Shown here: piece after piece, positions 17,214-25,545 of the stretch
Layout: each line of letters opens with the position of its first letter
Position numbering within the stretch: position 1 is the first letter of the stretch
Assembly: GCA_903873475.1 (NCBI GenBank)
Contig: CAIQON010000388.1
Coordinates: 1-39,046 of the forward strand
Length of the DNA: 39,046 bases
Direction of reading: 5' to 3'
From: an uncultured bacterium
GTDB lineage: Bacteria; Pseudomonadota; Gammaproteobacteria; Burkholderiales; CAIKXV01
Position numbers and translations under genes: made by a program
The notes under the pieces: model-generated
What the model was told of the DNA's origin: nothing
The model's input: only the letters and a program-made list of their open reading frames with translations
The model's database searches: none

Positions 17214-18518
17214 TTGAACGACATCCCCCTGCAGACGCTGTTCATCGCGCTGTTCATACTGCTGCTGGTATCCGGCTTCTTCTCGATCGCCGAGACGAGC
17301 ATGATGGCGCTCAATCGCTACCGGTTGCGCCACCTGGTCAGCACCGGCAACCGGGGCGCGATCATGGCTGCCGCCCTGCTCGATCGTACCGACCGGTTGC
17401 TCGGCGTCGTGCTGCTCGGGAACAACTTCGTCAACAGCCTGTCGGCGGCGCTGTTTACCGTGATCATGTTCCGGACGCTCGGCGAGAACGAGTGGGCGCT
17501 GTGGATCGGCAGCGCCGGGGTGACCTTCTGCATCCTGGTCCTGTCCGAGATCACGCCGAAGATCATCGGCGCCAGCTACCCGGAGCGGATCGCGCTCGCC
17601 TCTGCCTACGTGCTCACCCCGCTGCTGCGCGTGGCCTGGCCGGTCGTCTGGTTCGTCAACCTGTTCGTGCAGTCCATCCTCTGGGTGCTGCGCCTCAAGC
17701 GCGAGGGTGACGGCGGGCAGAACATGACGCCCGAGGAACTGCGCACGCTGGTGCTGGAGGGCGGGCACTACATCCCGCAGAAGCACCGGAGCATCCTGTT
17801 CAACCTGTTCGAACTCGAGCGGGTCACCGTCGATGACGTGATGATCCCGCGCGGGCAGGTCGAATGGCTCGACCTGGAGTCACCGCCGGAGCAACTGCTC
17901 GCGGAGATCGCCACCTGCTACCACACCCGGCTGGTCGTCTGCCGGGGCGATCTCAACAACGTGATCGGCATCCTGCATGTGCGCCGTGCGCTGTCGCTGG
18001 TGCGCCAGGGCGGGCTGTCCGAGGCGGCCGACGTCGAGGCGCTGCTGGCCCAGCCCTACTTCGTGCCAGCGGGCACCGCCCTGTTCACCCAGCTGGCGAA
18101 CTTCCAGGAACAGCACGAGCGGATCGGGCTGATCGTCGATGAATATGGCGAACTCCAGGGACTGGTGACGCTGGAGGACATCCTCGAGGAACTGGTAGGC
18201 GAGTTCACCACCACGGCGCCGGGCCGCGGCGACACATTCGCCCGGAGCGAAGATGGCAGCGTGCTGGTCGAAGGGAGCGCGACCCTGCGCAGCCTCAACC
18301 GCAAGCTCGGGCTCAAGTTGCCGCTTGATGGTCCGAAAACGTTGAACGGGTTGATCGTCGACCACCTGCGCGACTTGCCCGAGCCCGGCACCACGGTCAA
18401 GATCGCCGGATACCCGCTAGAGGTGGTGCAGACACAGGAGCGGTCGATCCGTTCGGTGCGCGTCTTCCCGAGGGTGGACACCGCCGTTCAGGACATCCCG
18501 CTGGACCGCAGCGGCTGA
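17214..18518 (+). CDS. CNNM/CorB-type transporter with CBS domains (HlyC/CorC family)
   Basis: The product is 434 residues from a TTG start at 17214, which has GGGAA four bases upstream; no better start lies downstream before the first helix. Order of domains: DUF21/CNNM membrane part (FSIAETSMMALNRYRLRHLV, LLGNNFVNSLSAALFTVI, LSEITPKIIGASYPERIA), then a linker, a CBS pair (about 200-330, with DVMIPRGQVEWLD and IVDEYGELQGLVTLEDILEE), and a CorC/HlyC C-terminal domain. Relatives act in magnesium or cobalt movement and as membrane-damage factors. It follows ypjD after 75 bases, so the two may share a transcript. Confidence 0.9.
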   Translation: MNDIPLQTLFIALFILLLVSGFFSIAETSMMALNRYRLRHLVSTGNRGAIMAAALLDRTDRLLGVVLLGNNFVNSLSAALFTVIMFRTLGENEWALWIGSAGVTFCILVLSEITPKIIGASYPERIALASAYVLTPLLRVAWPVVWFVNLFVQSILWVLRLKREGDGGQNMTPEELRTLVLEGGHYIPQKHRSILFNLFELERVTVDDVMIPRGQVEWLDLESPPEQLLAEIATCYHTRLVVCRGDLNNVIGILHVRRALSLVRQGGLSEAADVEALLAQPYFVPAGTALFTQLANFQEQHERIGLIVDEYGELQGLVTLEDILEELVGEFTTTAPGRGDTFARSEDGSVLVEGSATLRSLNRKLGLKLPLDGPKTLNGLIVDHLRDLPEPGTTVKIAGYPLEVVQTQERSIRSVRVFPRVDTAVQDIPLDRSG

Positions 18519-18550
18519 GCCGGGAAGATGACCCTGGCGGAAGGAGAGCC

Positions 18551-18579
18551 TTTACAGTCCGGGCTCCAGCAAGCAATAT
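18551..18579 (+). promoter_or_regulatory. Possible promoter ahead of pilC
   Basis: TTTACA (18551-18556; five of six matches to the -35 consensus) is followed after 17 bases by CAATAT (18574-18579; three of six matches to -10). It lies in the 108-base gap between the CNNM gene and pilC. The second box is weak. A separate promoter here would fit the absence of an upstream pilB. Confidence 0.3.
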
Positions 18580-18626
18580 CCAGGTGATATCTTACTCAGG
18601 TTCTCGCACCAGGCGGAGCGCAGTCG

Positions 18627-19856
18627 ATGGCCACAACGATCACACAGGGCCGCAGGAAAGATGTCGAGGACTACCTCTATTCATGGGTAGGCCAGGACAA
18701 GAGCGGCAAGGCGGTGCGCGGCGAGATGCGCGCGCACGGCGAGAACGTCGTGGTCGCCCAGTTGCGCCGGCAAGGGCTGTCGTTCATCAAGGTGAAGAAG
18801 CAGCGGATCGGTCGTGGCCGCAAGATCTCCGACAAGGACATCGCGATCTTCACGCGCCAGCTGGCGGTGATGATGAGGGCTGGCGTACCGCTGCTGCAGG
18901 CCTTCGACATCGTCGGCAAGGGGCATTCGAACCCTGCGGTGCAGAAGATGCTGCTGGCCATCAAGATCAACGTCGAGACAGGGTCAAGCCTGAACCAGGC
19001 ATTCCGCAAGTTCCCCGACCAGTTCGACGACCTGTTCTGCAACCTGGTGTCCGCGGGCGAGCAGGCCGGTATCCTCGACACGCTGCTGGACCGGCTTGCG
19101 ACGTACAAGGAAAAGATCCTCGCGATCAAGGGCAAGATCAAGTCGGCGCTGTTCTACCCTATCGCGATCGTCGTGGTCGCATTCGTGATCACTGCCATCA
19201 TCATGATCTTCGTGATCCCGTCGTTCAAGCAGGTGTTCTCGAGCTTCGGCGCGGAACTGCCGGCACCGACGCTGATCGTGATGGCAATCTCGGACTTTTT
19301 CGTCGCCTACTGGTGGGCCATCTTCGGCATCGTCGCCGGCGCGGTGTACGGGGTCATCAATGCGTACAAGAAGTCCGAATCCATGCGCAATGGCATGGAT
19401 CGGCTGATGCTGAAGGTGCCGGTGTTCGGCGACATCGTCCGGAAGGCGTCGATCGCGCGCTGGGCGCGCACCCTGTCGACCATGTTCGCCGCCGGCGTGC
19501 CGCTGGTCGAGGCCCTGGGTTCGGTGGCAGGTGCCGCGGGCAACGCGGTCTACATGAAGGCCACGAAGCGCATCCAGCAGGAAATCTCCACCGGCACCAG
19601 CCTGACCGTCTCGATGCAGGGCGTGGACGTTTTCCCCAACATGGTGCTGCAGATGGTCGCCATCGGCGAGGAATCGGGCGCGCTGGACAGCATGCTGTCC
19701 AAGGTGGCCGATTTCTACGAGGCGGAGGTCGACGACGCAGTCGACGCGATGTCGAGCCTGATGGAGCCGGTCATCATGGTCGTGCTGGGTACGCTGATCG
19801 GCGGCATGGTGATCGCGATGTACCTGCCGATCTTCAAGATGGGCCAGGTGGTCTGA
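18627..19856 (+). CDS. pilC: Type IV pilus inner-membrane platform protein PilC
   Basis: The product is 409 residues, ATG 18627 with GGAG upstream. It has the usual tandem T2SSF (GspF) layout. The first copy runs from about FTRQLAVMMRAGVPLLQAF to the helix at 180-205 (ALFYPIAIVVVAFVITAIIM). The second runs from ARWARTLSTMFAAGVPLVEAL to the final membrane helix near MVVLGTLIGGMVIAMYLPIF. PilC transmits ATPase motion to pilin assembly in type IV pili. The next gene is pilD, 16 bases away. The normal partner pilB (extension ATPase) is not upstream. Confidence 0.95.
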   Translation: MATTITQGRRKDVEDYLYSWVGQDKSGKAVRGEMRAHGENVVVAQLRRQGLSFIKVKKQRIGRGRKISDKDIAIFTRQLAVMMRAGVPLLQAFDIVGKGHSNPAVQKMLLAIKINVETGSSLNQAFRKFPDQFDDLFCNLVSAGEQAGILDTLLDRLATYKEKILAIKGKIKSALFYPIAIVVVAFVITAIIMIFVIPSFKQVFSSFGAELPAPTLIVMAISDFFVAYWWAIFGIVAGAVYGVINAYKKSESMRNGMDRLMLKVPVFGDIVRKASIARWARTLSTMFAAGVPLVEALGSVAGAAGNAVYMKATKRIQQEISTGTSLTVSMQGVDVFPNMVLQMVAIGEESGALDSMLSKVADFYEAEVDDAVDAMSSLMEPVIMVVLGTLIGGMVIAMYLPIFKMGQVV

Positions 19857-19872
19857 TCCGACCGCTTTCCAC

Positions 19873-20739
19873 ATGAACGACGCACTCGAACTGCTGCGTA
19901 CCGAGCCGCCGCTGTGGATCGGGTTGTCGGTGCTGCTGGGCCTGATGATCGGCAGCTTCCTCAACGTGGTGGTCCATCGACTGCCCAGGATGATGGAACG
20001 CGACTGGGCCGCGCAGTGCGCGGAGCTGGCCGGCCGCGAACCGGAACCGCAGCCAGTCTTCAACCTGGCGAAGCCGCGGTCGCACTGTCCGTCGTGCCGC
20101 GCGCAGATCACGGCGCTGCAGAACCTGCCGCTGGTGAGCTGGCTCGCGTTGCGGGGTCGCTGTGCGTCCTGCGCCGGGGTCATCCCGGTGCGCTATCCGC
20201 TGGTCGAGGCGGCCACCGGAGCGATTGCCGGCTTCCTTGCCTGGCACTACGGCTTCGGCCCGGCCGCGCTACTTGCCTTCGTCTTCTGCGCGACCCTTCT
20301 TGCGCTGGCGCTGATCGACTTCGACACCCAGTTGCTGCCCGATGGCCTGACGCTGCCGCTTCTGTGGGCGGGCTTGCTGGTGAACATCTGGGGGGTTTTC
20401 GCGCCGCTGCAGGAGGCGGTCGTGGGCGCCGTGGCAGGCTACCTGTCGTTGTGGGTCGTCTACTGGGGCTTCAAGCTGGTCACCGGCAGGGAGGGTATGG
20501 GCTACGGCGACTTCAAGCTGCTGGCCGCGATCGGTGCCTGGCTCGGCTGGCAGGCACTGCCCCTGGTGATCCTGCTGTCGTCGCTGGCTGGTGCCGTGAT
20601 CGGCATCGCATTGATCGCGGCGGCACGCATGGGACGCAGCGTACCGATGCCGTTCGGGCCGTACCTGGTGATCGCCGGCGTGGTCGCACTGGTCTGGGGC
20701 GACGGCCTCATCGCCGGATACCTCAAGCTGCTGGGCTGA
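19873..20739 (+). CDS. pilD: Prepilin peptidase/N-methyltransferase PilD
   Basis: The product is 288 residues. It is a bifunctional aspartic membrane protease that cleaves and N-methylates type IV prepilins. The N-terminal domain has GSFLNVVVHRLP and a zinc-binding pair of motifs, Cys72-x-x-Cys75 and Cys97-x-x-Cys100. The catalytic aspartates are in IDFDTQLLPDGLTLPLL and GREGMGYGDFKLLAAIGAW, the hallmark GxGD. About seven hydrophobic segments are visible. It lies directly between pilC and coaE, the common proteobacterial order. Confidence 0.95.
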   Translation: MNDALELLRTEPPLWIGLSVLLGLMIGSFLNVVVHRLPRMMERDWAAQCAELAGREPEPQPVFNLAKPRSHCPSCRAQITALQNLPLVSWLALRGRCASCAGVIPVRYPLVEAATGAIAGFLAWHYGFGPAALLAFVFCATLLALALIDFDTQLLPDGLTLPLLWAGLLVNIWGVFAPLQEAVVGAVAGYLSLWVVYWGFKLVTGREGMGYGDFKLLAAIGAWLGWQALPLVILLSSLAGAVIGIALIAAARMGRSVPMPFGPYLVIAGVVALVWGDGLIAGYLKLLG

Positions 20740-20763
20740 CTTCCATTGGACGAACCGGCTGCC

Positions 20764-21417
20764 ATGCCAGCCCCATCGGTCCGTTTCGTGGTCGGGTTGA
20801 CCGGCGGCATCGGCAGCGGCAAGTCGACGGTGGCCAACCGGTTCGTCGCGCTCGGGGCGGCGCTGGTCGACACCGACACGCTCGCCCATGATCTGACGGG
20901 TCCGGGCGGCGACGCGATGCCGGCGATCATCGACGCCTTCGGCCCCGCAGCCGCCACGCCGGCCGGCGCACTCGACCGCGCCTGGATGCGTGAACGAGCG
21001 TTCTCCGATCCGGTTGCACGAGCGCGGCTGGAATCGATCCTGCACCCGATGATCCGGGCAATGGCAGGGCAGATGCTCGACTGCACTGCAGCACCTTACG
21101 CCCTGCTGGCGGTGCCGCTGCTCTCGCACAGCAGCGGATACCGTGAGCGGATGGACCGGATATTGGTGGTAGACTGTTCGCGCGAGCAGCAGATCGCCCG
21201 GGTGATGCAGCGCAGCGGGCTGTCCCGGGAGCAAGTATTGGCGATCATCGCGGTCCAGTCCACGCGCGAGCAGCGACTCGCCATGGCAGATGACGTGATC
21301 GACAATGACGGTGACGAGTCCGCGCTCGCACCACAGGTCGAGCAATTGCACCAGAAATTCCTGCGCCTCGCGCAATTGAAACGGACGGCAGCGCGCCCCC
21401 GCCAGCCGGACGCCTGA
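20764..21417 (+). CDS. coaE: Dephospho-CoA kinase
   Basis: The product is 217 residues from the ATG at 20764; an in-frame TTG at 20746 would add six residues, and neither start has a clear ribosome site. CoaE phosphorylates dephospho-CoA on the 3' hydroxyl of ribose, the last step of coenzyme A synthesis. Visible motifs are VVGLTGGIGSGKSTVANRF (P-loop, near residues 9-27), VDTDTLAHDL, LESILHPMIRA, AVPLLSHSSGYRERMDRILV and VDCSREQQIARVMQRSG, followed by DDVIDNDG. It sits between pilD and zapD with 24 bases to pilD, as is usual. Confidence 0.95.
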   Translation: MPAPSVRFVVGLTGGIGSGKSTVANRFVALGAALVDTDTLAHDLTGPGGDAMPAIIDAFGPAAATPAGALDRAWMRERAFSDPVARARLESILHPMIRAMAGQMLDCTAAPYALLAVPLLSHSSGYRERMDRILVVDCSREQQIARVMQRSGLSREQVLAIIAVQSTREQRLAMADDVIDNDGDESALAPQVEQLHQKFLRLAQLKRTAARPRQPDA

Positions 21418-21477
21418 ATTGAACAACCGTGCGTCGTCGATCTCCGCGAACACTGCCGCGAGATCCTGCGAAAAAGC

Positions 21478-22278
21478 ATGTTCGATTCGTACACGCTACC
21501 CGAGCAGACCGCAGCTATCGTGATCGATTACGAGTTTCCACTGAATGAGCGCACGCGAACGCTGCTCAGGCTGGAAGACCTCTACGACAAGCTTGCCTAT
21601 TTCGTCTCGCGCGATCATCCGCTCGAACACCACGCCGCGCTCGTCACGCTGTTCGAGATCATCGAGGTGGCCAGCCGGGCCGACCTGAAGTCGGACCTGC
21701 TGCAGGAACTCGAGCGCCAGAAGCATTCGCTCGAAGCGCTGCGCAGCAACCCGCAGATTTCGGTCGACGCGCTCGACGCCGTGCTGCGGGACATCGACCA
21801 GGCTGCTGGCAGCCTCTACAACCTGACCGGCAAGATCGGCCAGGACGTACGCGACAACGAGTGGTTGATGAGCATCCGGCAGCGCTCGAACATCCCGGGC
21901 GGCGTATGCGAGTTCGACCTGCCGACCTATCACTACTGGCAGCACCGGCCGATAGATGAACGCCGCGCCGACCTCGCCCAGTGGATGTCGCAGTTCCTGC
22001 CCCTGCGCGACAGCCTGACCATCGTGCTGCGCATACTGCGCGACAGCGGCAAGTCCTCGCAGCGGGTGGCCGCGCAGGGCGTATTCCAGCAGATGCTCGC
22101 GGGACGCGCGGTGCAACTGGTGCGTATCCGCGTCGGGCGCGAGTTTCCATGCGTGCCCGAAGTCAGCGCCAACCGCTACATGCTGAACATCCGCTTCACC
22201 CAGCAGGCCCAGGGCAGCGACCGTCCCAAGGTGATCGAGGCAGACATTCCGTTCGACCTCACCTTCTGCAACCTGTAG
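21478..22278 (+). CDS. zapD: Cell division protein ZapD
   Basis: The product is 266 residues. ZapD cross-links and bundles FtsZ filaments at the division ring. The N-terminal helical domain starts around YEFPLNERTRTLLRLEDLY, with later landmarks DLLQELERQKHSLEALRSNP, GKIGQDVRDNEWLMSIRQRS and IPGGVCEFDLPTYHYWQ. The C-terminal beta domain ends with NRYMLNIRFT. Length is close to the family norm of about 250. A 60-base gap separates it from coaE, with only a poor ribosome site. The next gene in most betaproteobacteria is yacG; here a 6.6-kb minus-strand block intervenes. Confidence 0.93.
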   Translation: MFDSYTLPEQTAAIVIDYEFPLNERTRTLLRLEDLYDKLAYFVSRDHPLEHHAALVTLFEIIEVASRADLKSDLLQELERQKHSLEALRSNPQISVDALDAVLRDIDQAAGSLYNLTGKIGQDVRDNEWLMSIRQRSNIPGGVCEFDLPTYHYWQHRPIDERRADLAQWMSQFLPLRDSLTIVLRILRDSGKSSQRVAAQGVFQQMLAGRAVQLVRIRVGREFPCVPEVSANRYMLNIRFTQQAQGSDRPKVIEADIPFDLTFCNL

Positions 22279-22293
22279 GGCGCAGCGGGCCCG

Positions 22294-23889
22294 TCAGAAC
22301 TCGGACTGCTTCCGGCGATCGGGCCGGTCGCTGCGGCGTCCCGCAAGGCGCTTGCTGTCGGTCGAGGTGCGCCGCTCGCCTCCGCGCCGATCGTCGTTGC
22401 GACGCCGGTCTTCGAGGGCCGCGTGCTGCGCGCCCTTCGCCGCCTTCAGCCAGCGGATACCTTCGCGATCGATGTAGAAGCACTCGGAAAAATCGATCAC
22501 GACGCTGCCTTCGCGTGCCATCGCTTGGTGGTACATCGCCTCGATCACCGGCAGAGATCCGTAGTAGAGGTTGCCGCGGATCTTCAGCTTGTTGCCGGCA
22601 AGGCTGATGTTCGGATGCGCCTGCTCCCACTTGGAGTAGGCGATCGCCAGCACCGAGCCGACGATGACTGCGCCGAACAGGTCGAGGAACAGCACCGAGA
22701 GGAACGAGGCTAGAAACACGATGCACTCGCGCCGGTCGTTGAAGTGCGGCTTGATGTCCTCCCAGTTGATCATGTTCGCGCCCAGCAGCATGATGACCGC
22801 GGCCATCGCGGGCATCGGGATGACGGCGATCAACTGAGCGAGGAAGAGCACGAGTACCAGCAGTATCACCGCCGACGCCGCGGAGGCCAAGCGACCGTTC
22901 CCGCCCAGGCTATGGACCAGCCACATGCGATTGAAGGAGGCGCATGTCGGCAACGAGGAAAGGAAAGGCAACACGCAGTTGGACACTGCGTCGGCGAAAA
23001 TGCCTCGGCGACTATCGGTGAAACTGCCCATCTTGCGGTTCATCCGTCGCATTGCTGCCACGGTCTGGAACAGCCCGAGCAGTGCGAGCGTCACGGCACC
23101 TGGAAGAATGGCGATGATGTCTGCCATTGCCTCCTGGCTGAACAACGGCATCGACGGCAGCACGAAACCGACATACGAGAGGTTCGCTATCTGTTCGATC
23201 AGCGTGTTCTGCAAACCGACGGTCGCACTGAGGTACTCCGAGTAGGCTGTTCCCGCCGCGACACCGACAAGGATGGCCCAGTTGCGCAACCGGGCGACCT
23301 GCCTGACGGCGAGGCTGGTGACCAGGGTGATCATGCCTATCTGGATTGCGTAGAGGTTCCCGATCTCGATGACCGCCAGGAAAGATTGCCACGCAATCCA
23401 GAGCGGCCATTCGACTTGCGTGTTTATCGGCAATCCGCCGAAGCTGGTCAGCGACTTGAAGATCAGGAATACGCCAATCCCGCAAATCAGTCCGTTCACG
23501 ATCGGTTCGTTGATGAGATCGAGCATGCGACCGAGTGGACGTACCAGCACGAAAAGCATCTGAATGAGCCCGGCAAGCAGGATCAGTGTCAATGCATAGC
23601 CGATGTAGTCGGCACCAAACTGCGGCGCGACTGGCAGCAGCGTAATCCCGACCGCCGCCGACATGGTGGTGTTTGGCCCACCGCTGAACACGCTCGACGG
23701 GTTGAGCAGGGCCGTGAACAGCACACCCCAGATTGCGGCGTAGATGCCAAAGTGCGGCGGAAGGCCAGCCAGCGTGGTCGAGAAAGCAATCGCCTGCGGC
23801 AACGTCACCACCGCCAGCGTGAGGCCGATGAGCAGGTTGCTGCGTAATGGAGCCAGACTACGGGTCATTGCCCCGGAGAACACATTCAT
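22294..23889 (-). CDS. SulP-family anion transporter with shortened STAS and arginine-rich tail
   Basis: The product is 531 residues from ATG 23889, which has GGAA four bases upstream; a GTG at 23925 would overlap the preceding cytochrome gene. About 11-12 membrane helices include LAVVTLPQAIAFSTTLAGLP (TM1/TM3 region of the SulP core) and the segment FSGGPNTTMSAAVGI. SulP proteins move sulfate, bicarbonate or other anions. The cytosolic STAS domain is recognisable at GSVVIDFSECFYIDREGIRW but stops after roughly 70 residues. It is followed by a tail with repeated double arginines (about 38 residues to the end). Last gene of the five-gene block, ten bases after the two-heme cytochrome. The transported ion is unknown. 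Confidence 0.85.
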   Translation of the reverse strand: MNVFSGAMTRSLAPLRSNLLIGLTLAVVTLPQAIAFSTTLAGLPPHFGIYAAIWGVLFTALLNPSSVFSGGPNTTMSAAVGITLLPVAPQFGADYIGYALTLILLAGLIQMLFVLVRPLGRMLDLINEPIVNGLICGIGVFLIFKSLTSFGGLPINTQVEWPLWIAWQSFLAVIEIGNLYAIQIGMITLVTSLAVRQVARLRNWAILVGVAAGTAYSEYLSATVGLQNTLIEQIANLSYVGFVLPSMPLFSQEAMADIIAILPGAVTLALLGLFQTVAAMRRMNRKMGSFTDSRRGIFADAVSNCVLPFLSSLPTCASFNRMWLVHSLGGNGRLASAASAVILLVLVLFLAQLIAVIPMPAMAAVIMLLGANMINWEDIKPHFNDRRECIVFLASFLSVLFLDLFGAVIVGSVLAIAYSKWEQAHPNISLAGNKLKIRGNLYYGSLPVIEAMYHQAMAREGSVVIDFSECFYIDREGIRWLKAAKGAQHAALEDRRRNDDRRGGERRTSTDSKRLAGRRSDRPDRRKQSEF

Positions 23890-23899
23890 CTCATTCCAT

Positions 23900-24985
23900 T
23901 CAATGAGACGCTCGCGATACGTCACTGCGTTGGAGTGAGTCCGCGTAGGCCGTCAAGGGGGGCATCACGATCATCATCAATTGCTGCCAAACGGCCGCAA
24001 GTGGCCCCTGCAGATCTCCAGCAGGACGCGGAAGGGTACTCAGGAAATAGGCGATGTCGCGGCACTGCTGTGCGTCGAGGCTTCCCTCCGCTCCCGGCGG
24101 CATGTTGCGGCAAATGAATCCTGGCATGATCGTGTTGACGGCAGCGAAATTCATGCGCGAATCCAGACTGAAGGAATTCCGGCCAGCTACGGCCGGATAC
24201 ACTACGCGTCCGTCCGTCACGAGGCCAAATCCCTGTGGTCCATGGCAGGACGCGCAGCGTTCTCGGTAGGTGAAGGCGCCGCGCACATAGTCATCGCCTC
24301 GCCGGCCGGTCGCAGCAGAAGGAATTTCATCCATCCCCTGCTCAGGGTACCGGTTACCGATCTTGAGGTCGAGCGCCGCGGCGATGAACCTGCTGTAGGC
24401 CGTCACGTCCCGCAGCAAGTCGTCGGCGATATTCGGTTTGAATCCGTTCGAGGAATTGATGTAGCACTGCATCTGGCGCAACTCGTGCGAGAGTATGAGA
24501 CCGGTGAATCGGTCATACATGTCCGCCATCACCCACGACGCGCCGAGATTGTTGGAACCCTTCAGGCGGTTGCCTTCTGCATCCTGCTTGTCGCCTGCGT
24601 CCTGGTGGCAGTGGGTGCACGTCGTGTGGCTCCCACGGACAAAACGTTGCGCATTCCATCGTTCCGCATGACCACCCTGCGCCATGTGGCCCTGGAGGTC
24701 GTCGATGACATTGCAGCCACGCTGGATCGCCCGCACGTCTTCTTCGCTGTAGCCCTCCATGGCCGGGGCCGCGCCGCCTACTCGGACGAGGTAAGGCGAG
24801 CGATACGTGGAACCTGCGGAAAGCCCGTAGGCGTCAAGCTTCGCCTTGCACGTCGGCGTGAGTTCCACCTCCGCAAGACGCACGCGATCTCGGTCCTCAT
24901 GCTTCTGGACAGCAAGAAGATACAAACCGCCCAGACCGCAGACGAGCAACGCGAATCTCAGAAGCTTCGCCGACAGTACGCCCAT
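23900..24985 (-). CDS. Two-heme c-type cytochrome, TsdA-like
   Basis: The product is 361 residues with an N-terminal membrane segment (7-26) and no obvious cleavage site, so probably anchored facing the periplasm. Heme sites are Cys123-x-x-Cys126-His127 and Cys244-x-x-Cys247-His248. The first domain continues to MQCYINSSNG, where Cys174 falls where TsdA thiosulfate dehydrogenases and SoxA place a cysteine heme ligand. The second domain ends with ICRNMPPG (Met295, likely axial Met) and AQQCRDIAYFLSTLPRPAG, very like the TsdA C-terminus. TsdA oxidises thiosulfate to tetrathionate or the reverse. A strong GGAGG precedes the start. The alignment is from memory; activity is inference. It lies three bases after the one-heme cytochrome gene. 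Confidence 0.75.
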   Translation of the reverse strand: MGVLSAKLLRFALLVCGLGGLYLLAVQKHEDRDRVRLAEVELTPTCKAKLDAYGLSAGSTYRSPYLVRVGGAAPAMEGYSEEDVRAIQRGCNVIDDLQGHMAQGGHAERWNAQRFVRGSHTTCTHCHQDAGDKQDAEGNRLKGSNNLGASWVMADMYDRFTGLILSHELRQMQCYINSSNGFKPNIADDLLRDVTAYSRFIAAALDLKIGNRYPEQGMDEIPSAATGRRGDDYVRGAFTYRERCASCHGPQGFGLVTDGRVVYPAVAGRNSFSLDSRMNFAAVNTIMPGFICRNMPPGAEGSLDAQQCRDIAYFLSTLPRPAGDLQGPLAAVWQQLMMIVMPPLTAYADSLQRSDVSRASH

Positions 24986-24988
24986 CTC

Positions 24989-25522
24989 TCAGCCTCCCCC
25001 TTTGCGCGCGCCTTCACTCAACTGCAGGTGACTGGCAACGGCGCGCGCGAGCAAGCGGATATCCCGGATCGCAGGATCGTAATGCGTAGGGACGAACCCA
25101 TCCATCGAACCCGCGTAGCAACGCATCACACGCTCTTCGAACGACACCCGGCGCTCAAGGGCTGCATCGAAACGATCGGAATTCACAAGCCCGTAGGCAA
25201 GCGATTCAACCGTATGGCAGCCAGAGCATGAGTTGACCGGATCCCTTGAGGACTTACGGGTAAACCGCCGACCGTACTCGGGCGTGAAGTGAAACAGGTT
25301 ATACCCGTTCTGCACGCCCCTCGTGAAGTAGCCGTCCGCGCCGAACCGGTCGACGCCATAGGCGGTCAGGAAGTCAGCCCATCCCGCGGTAGCCGTGGAA
25401 TGCGCCCGGATGACAGGGACGCCGGATCCAAAGTGCGCCCAGATCACGAACACCAGCACGGCGAACACGGAAAGAACAAGATTCACGCGTGACCGCGCAG
25501 AGTTGACTCGTTCAACCGCCAT
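24989..25522 (-). CDS. One-heme membrane-anchored cytochrome c, SoxA/TsdA-N-like
   Basis: The product is 177 residues. A hydrophobic segment at 13-30 without a clear cleavage site suggests a periplasmic protein tethered to the membrane. One heme site is present: Cys99-x-x-Cys102-His103 (SCSGCHTVESLAYG). Cys135 in RVMRCYAGSMDGF aligns by eye with the cysteine ligand of TsdA (a CFERSMNG-like line) and with Cys174 of the next gene product. The domain therefore looks like a stand-alone copy of the TsdA N-terminal heme domain. Such a unit could pass electrons to or from the two-heme protein. AGGGA lies upstream of the start. The exact partner and direction of electron flow are unknown. Confidence 0.7.
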   Translation of the reverse strand: MAVERVNSARSRVNLVLSVFAVLVFVIWAHFGSGVPVIRAHSTATAGWADFLTAYGVDRFGADGYFTRGVQNGYNLFHFTPEYGRRFTRKSSRDPVNSCSGCHTVESLAYGLVNSDRFDAALERRVSFEERVMRCYAGSMDGFVPTHYDPAIRDIRLLARAVASHLQLSEGARKGGG

Positions 25523-25545
25523 GCTGCTGTCCCTGCCTGATCGGC

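Noticed and set aside
22279-22293. Attachment site or insertion-sequence ends flanking the zapD-yacG block
   Set aside because: I compared the sequence after zapD with that before yacG and saw no direct repeat, tRNA end or terminal inverted repeat.
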